Part shown: one piece after another, positions 61,295 through 64,000 of the stretch
How the letters are laid out: the number at the start of each line of letters is the position of its first letter
How positions within the stretch are numbered: the stretch's first letter is position 1
Assembly: GCF_014697615.1 (NCBI RefSeq)
Contig: NZ_JACJSD010000025.1
Coordinates: 32,299-96,298 of the forward strand
Direction: 5' to 3'
Length of the DNA stretch: 64,000 nt
From: Nostoc sp. FACHB-280
GTDB lineage: Bacteria > Cyanobacteriota > Cyanobacteriia > Cyanobacteriales > Nostocaceae
Position numbers and translations under genes: made by a program
The notes under the pieces: generated by a model
What the model saw: only the letters and a program-made list of their open reading frames with translations
The model's database searches: none
What the model was told of the DNA's origin: nothing

Positions 61295-63886
61295 ATGGAT
61301 AACGGCAAAGTAAAAATATACGAACTATCAAAAGAACTGAATTTGGATAACAAAGAGCTATTAGCGATTTGCGACCAGCTCAACATTGCAGTCAAAAGCC
61401 ATAGCAGTATAATTTCAGAAACAGAGGCAGATAATATCCGGGTTGCAGCTAAAAAACTGGTGGCTAAAAATGGAATCCCTAAAACAGAATTCTATACATT
61501 CACTTATGAACCAATTTCACCACACAGTGACTCGCGCAACAGACCTGCAACACCCCAGCAAAACCACAAAAAGGAAATTCTGGAAATTCGTAAACCCAAA
61601 ATATTGCAAAATCCTACTTTCAACAATAGGGATAGAACAGCTAATACCTCTGTCCAAGACAACTCCATAGAAGTAAAAATAGCTTCAGAAGATTGGGGAT
61701 ATAAATTGCTAGGTTCGGCAATCAACCGTCTTATCCTTGATCTTGAAAGTCAAACTGTTCTTAAAACATATTCAGAATTTCAGCAAAGGCGAGAATTTGC
61801 TAATAAGTTAATGAAGGAATTATTTGGACAAAAACCTTGCCTATTTTATATACGCCGCAAGGGGCAAGGAAAACAAGACGGAGAAGAAATTTGGGAGTTA
61901 ACAATAGCCACAGATAGAGATGATGCGTTACTTCCTTCAAGACTTGAAAACCTCGGAAAAACTTTAGGATTAAGAGCGGCTGTAGAACAAAATGGATATG
62001 GCGGTTTACAAATACTTTCTACTCGGTTGTTAGAAACTAAATCCGGTTATGCCGATAGCTATGCTTTACCTTGTCTTTTGCGCCTACTGCCAAACTACAA
62101 ATACCAAATTAATATTCCATCAGCAGCACTAACTAGAATAGCTAAAATGCCCATCTGTGGTGATCATGTACCTACAGAGGAGCAGATTAAAGCCTGGCAA
62201 GCTTTTTTACAAACAGAGAAGAAAATTGCTCAAGCACGTCAATTTTGTGTATATTTCTTAGGTCACAATTATGGCTCTGCTACCAGAACCATCAGCTTTG
62301 ATATTGACGTAGATTTAGCTACTGTTGACGGTGCTGAAGAAAATTCTCTTGATACGGAAGATTTTTGGCAACGGGTAAGACGGGCAAAAAATGAAGATAT
62401 CAGGTTGTTTGAGACTGTTACTGATAGAAGAAACTGGCGTGGTAGTCGCCAATTAGGGTTGATTGAAGGATTTGACTCTCAGAAGTGTATCATCCGTGTG
62501 AAACTAGAACGTGAATTAGCAGAAAAGATGGCAGATGGGCTTTACCAACTACCGTCTCCAGGATTTTTATATTTTCAAGCTGCTGGTGATATACAACAGA
62601 TTCGTCGTAAAGAAATAGCTTTAGATGACTTAAATCAAGGTCGTACTCAAAATCCCTACTTAGGAAATTTCTTCTTCGATGCTTCCCAAGCAAGACCAAT
62701 AAAAAATACGGTTCAACTTCAACCAGATGATTTATTATTATCATCCGCTAATCCTAGCCAGAAAGCAGCAGTAGAAATGGTGCTTGCATCTGAAGATTTA
62801 GCTTTGATTCAAGGGCCGCCAGGTACAGGTAAAACTACTGTAATTGCTGAAATTTGCTATCAAGTTGCTCTGCGGGGTGGACGTACTTTAATTGCTTCTC
62901 AAGCTAATTTAGCAGTAGATAACGCCCTGAGTCGATTAGTTCACAACCCTGTAATTCGGGCGGTGCGAAAAGGGAAAGCTGAAAAAGTGGGAGAGGAAGG
63001 ACAGCCATTTTTAGAAGAAAAAGTAATTAATACGTGGCTAACGAATACAGCCACCTACTGTGAAAACAGTCTTGAAAAAAGACTGAACGATGCAAAAATA
63101 TTAAGTAATTTGTTGACATTATCACCGAGATTTTTAGAATATATAAAATTAGAAAAGGTATTCCAACAAGAGCAAAACCTATTAGAAACATGCAAAGCTA
63201 ATTTAGAGTTGGCTTGTACAAAACAAACTAATGAATATCAACAAATAACAGCACAAATATCTGTGCTTGAATCTCTCAAGATTGCTGTGGATAATTTGTT
63301 AAATGAAGAATCTTTAGTAGACTTACAAGATTCACAACTTATCAATTTGTGGAGTAGCCTTTTGCCATATATATCTACAGATATTTATGTGCAGTACTTT
63401 TCTGCAAATCTTCGTCTAGCAATCAATTTAGCTTCTGAACTTGGCATTATCAACCCAAATGTTAGCTCATTTGGTTTAGCTGCTTGGTTGCATAATACAG
63501 TCACTGCCAAAATTTCTGAATTTAAGACAGCTTTAGATTATGCCAATCATATAGCTACAGTAATAATTGAATCTGAGTCAGCCGCACAAATTTATAGACA
63601 AAATTCACAGTTGCTTACTGAATTTAATTCAACTCACCAACAACTTATTCCTGTTCAGCAAAACTTACAGCAAAAAATTAGGAAATTACAAAAACGTCAG
63701 TCTGAAATCAGTTCAGTAATAATTTCACTAGATACATGGCTACTTACAGCAAAATCTACTGTACTTAACAGCTTGAAACAATCTTTTAAAACACGCCAAA
63801 ACTTGACAGTTGAATCAATAGAAATTCCTGTTGAATTATTAACACTCATACAGGAGTATCATTACGTAGACTGGCAGAAGTGTTGA
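61295..63886 (+). CDS. IF2_N-domain superfamily 1 helicase-like protein, ends before Walker B
   Basis: Protein of 863 aa. Residues 1-50 match the translation-initiation-factor IF-2 N-terminal domain ([18 protein letters not shown]). A long middle region of unknown fold follows. The Walker A motif GPPGTGKTT lies at about 507-515, and motif Ia is seen as [19 protein letters not shown] coiled-coil-rich insert follows. The stop comes after [10 protein letters not shown], before any Walker B/DEAD-type box or the second RecA-like domain that related helicases need. Start: ATG at 61295 (AGG 9 nt upstream), although TTGs precede it. It looks truncated; a hairpin follows at once. Confidence 0.8.
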   Translation: MDNGKVKIYELSKELNLDNKELLAICDQLNIAVKSHSSIISETEADNIRVAAKKLVAKNGIPKTEFYTFTYEPISPHSDSRNRPATPQQNHKKEILEIRKPKILQNPTFNNRDRTANTSVQDNSIEVKIASEDWGYKLLGSAINRLILDLESQTVLKTYSEFQQRREFANKLMKELFGQKPCLFYIRRKGQGKQDGEEIWELTIATDRDDALLPSRLENLGKTLGLRAAVEQNGYGGLQILSTRLLETKSGYADSYALPCLLRLLPNYKYQINIPSAALTRIAKMPICGDHVPTEEQIKAWQAFLQTEKKIAQARQFCVYFLGHNYGSATRTISFDIDVDLATVDGAEENSLDTEDFWQRVRRAKNEDIRLFETVTDRRNWRGSRQLGLIEGFDSQKCIIRVKLERELAEKMADGLYQLPSPGFLYFQAAGDIQQIRRKEIALDDLNQGRTQNPYLGNFFFDASQARPIKNTVQLQPDDLLLSSANPSQKAAVEMVLASEDLALIQGPPGTGKTTVIAEICYQVALRGGRTLIASQANLAVDNALSRLVHNPVIRAVRKGKAEKVGEEGQPFLEEKVINTWLTNTATYCENSLEKRLNDAKILSNLLTLSPRFLEYIKLEKVFQQEQNLLETCKANLELACTKQTNEYQQITAQISVLESLKIAVDNLLNEESLVDLQDSQLINLWSSLLPYISTDIYVQYFSANLRLAINLASELGIINPNVSSFGLAAWLHNTVTAKISEFKTALDYANHIATVIIESESAAQIYRQNSQLLTEFNSTHQQLIPVQQNLQQKIRKLQKRQSEISSVIISLDTWLLTAKSTVLNSLKQSFKTRQNLTVESIEIPVELLTLIQEYHYVDWQKC

Positions 63887-63909
63887 ATGTTAAGAAAAAA
63901 CCGATAAAA

Positions 63910-63940
63910 ATCGCCCAAAGTTTGGTAAAATTTGGGCGAT
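63910..63940 (+). terminator. Hairpin after the truncated helicase gene
   Basis: ATCGCCCAAA (63910-63919) pairs perfectly with TTTGGGCGAT (63931-63940) around an 11-nt loop, 24 nt past the stop. No strong T run follows on the plus strand. Confidence 0.65.
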
Positions 63941-64000
63941 AAACATAAATATATCTGTTTGATAGTGATTATAAATACATTTCCCAAAGTTGTCAAAGAT

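Overview
The window reads as chromosomal DNA of a filamentous, probably heterocyst-forming cyanobacterium of the Nostoc/Anabaena/Calothrix type. The evidence is the many HIP1 octamers (GCGATCGC), a magnesium chelatase subunit (chlD), a PEP-CTERM protein, several WD40 and kinase-WD40 proteins, two Uma2 nucleases, paired flavodiiron proteins, an alternative (CuA-less) terminal oxidase cluster, and intergenic regions full of heptamer tandem repeats and very small mobile repeats. The organism assignment is inference; no rRNA or tRNA gene was seen.

Layout. 1-6.2 kb: partial class V aminotransferase, PEP-CTERM protein, orphan lipoprotein-type sugar-binding protein, family 2 glycosyltransferase, CLC-type chloride transporter and a small conserved protein. 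6.7-10.9 kb: gyrA and lnt, overlapping by 4 nt. 10.9-17.2 kb: hypothetical membrane protein, MFS transporter, alpha carbonic anhydrase, phytoene-desaturase-like oxidoreductase, YdeI-like protein and an MBL-fold protein. 16.4-20.7 kb: one minus-strand series of prfB (with a programmed +1 frameshift), a 51-aa DUF3285 gene, ybeY, dgkA, trpG and the MBL gene. 20.8-30 kb: Bax-inhibitor-like protein, SigF-type sigma factor, Uma2, chlD, an NAD(P)-binding protein, a small membrane protein and a WD40 protein. 30-34.5 kb is an accessory patch: a gene broken by one stop codon, a small gene between direct repeats, Uma2, a double-glycine-leader peptide, and a TetR/DHA2 efflux pair with a clear operator-like palindrome. 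34.8-40.2 kb: flv1 and flv3 in tandem, then argG. 40.8-48.2 kb: FGE-like protein, kinase-WD40 protein, ExbB/ExbD, PPOX-family protein and an AMIN/beta-lactamase-like protein. 48.6-55.1 kb: a BrnT-type toxin-antitoxin pair between direct repeats, GNAT, two conserved hypotheticals, a DUF1400 protein and a CPA2 antiporter. 55.4-60.5 kb: an oxidase cluster (two DUF2231 genes, ctaC, ctaD, ctaE) whose subunit II has lost the CuA ligands, marking it as the alternative terminal oxidase type. 61.3-63.9 kb: a helicase with an IF2_N domain that stops before the Walker B motif.

How genes work together. The flv3-flv1 pair and the CuA-less oxidase both reduce O2 to water. In Anabaena-type organisms such copies serve heterocyst oxygen protection, so the window may hold two arms of that function (inference). 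The prfB-DUF3285-ybeY-dgkA-trpG series looks like an ancestral gene order. The TetR/DHA2 pair is a self-contained regulated exporter.

The least ordinary parts are the non-coding elements: a 132-bp element folding as a closed multibranch of four hairpins, MITE-like repeats, small elements nested inside other repeats, heptamer repeats inserted at nearly every cox junction and inside lnt, and direct repeats bracketing small gene modules.
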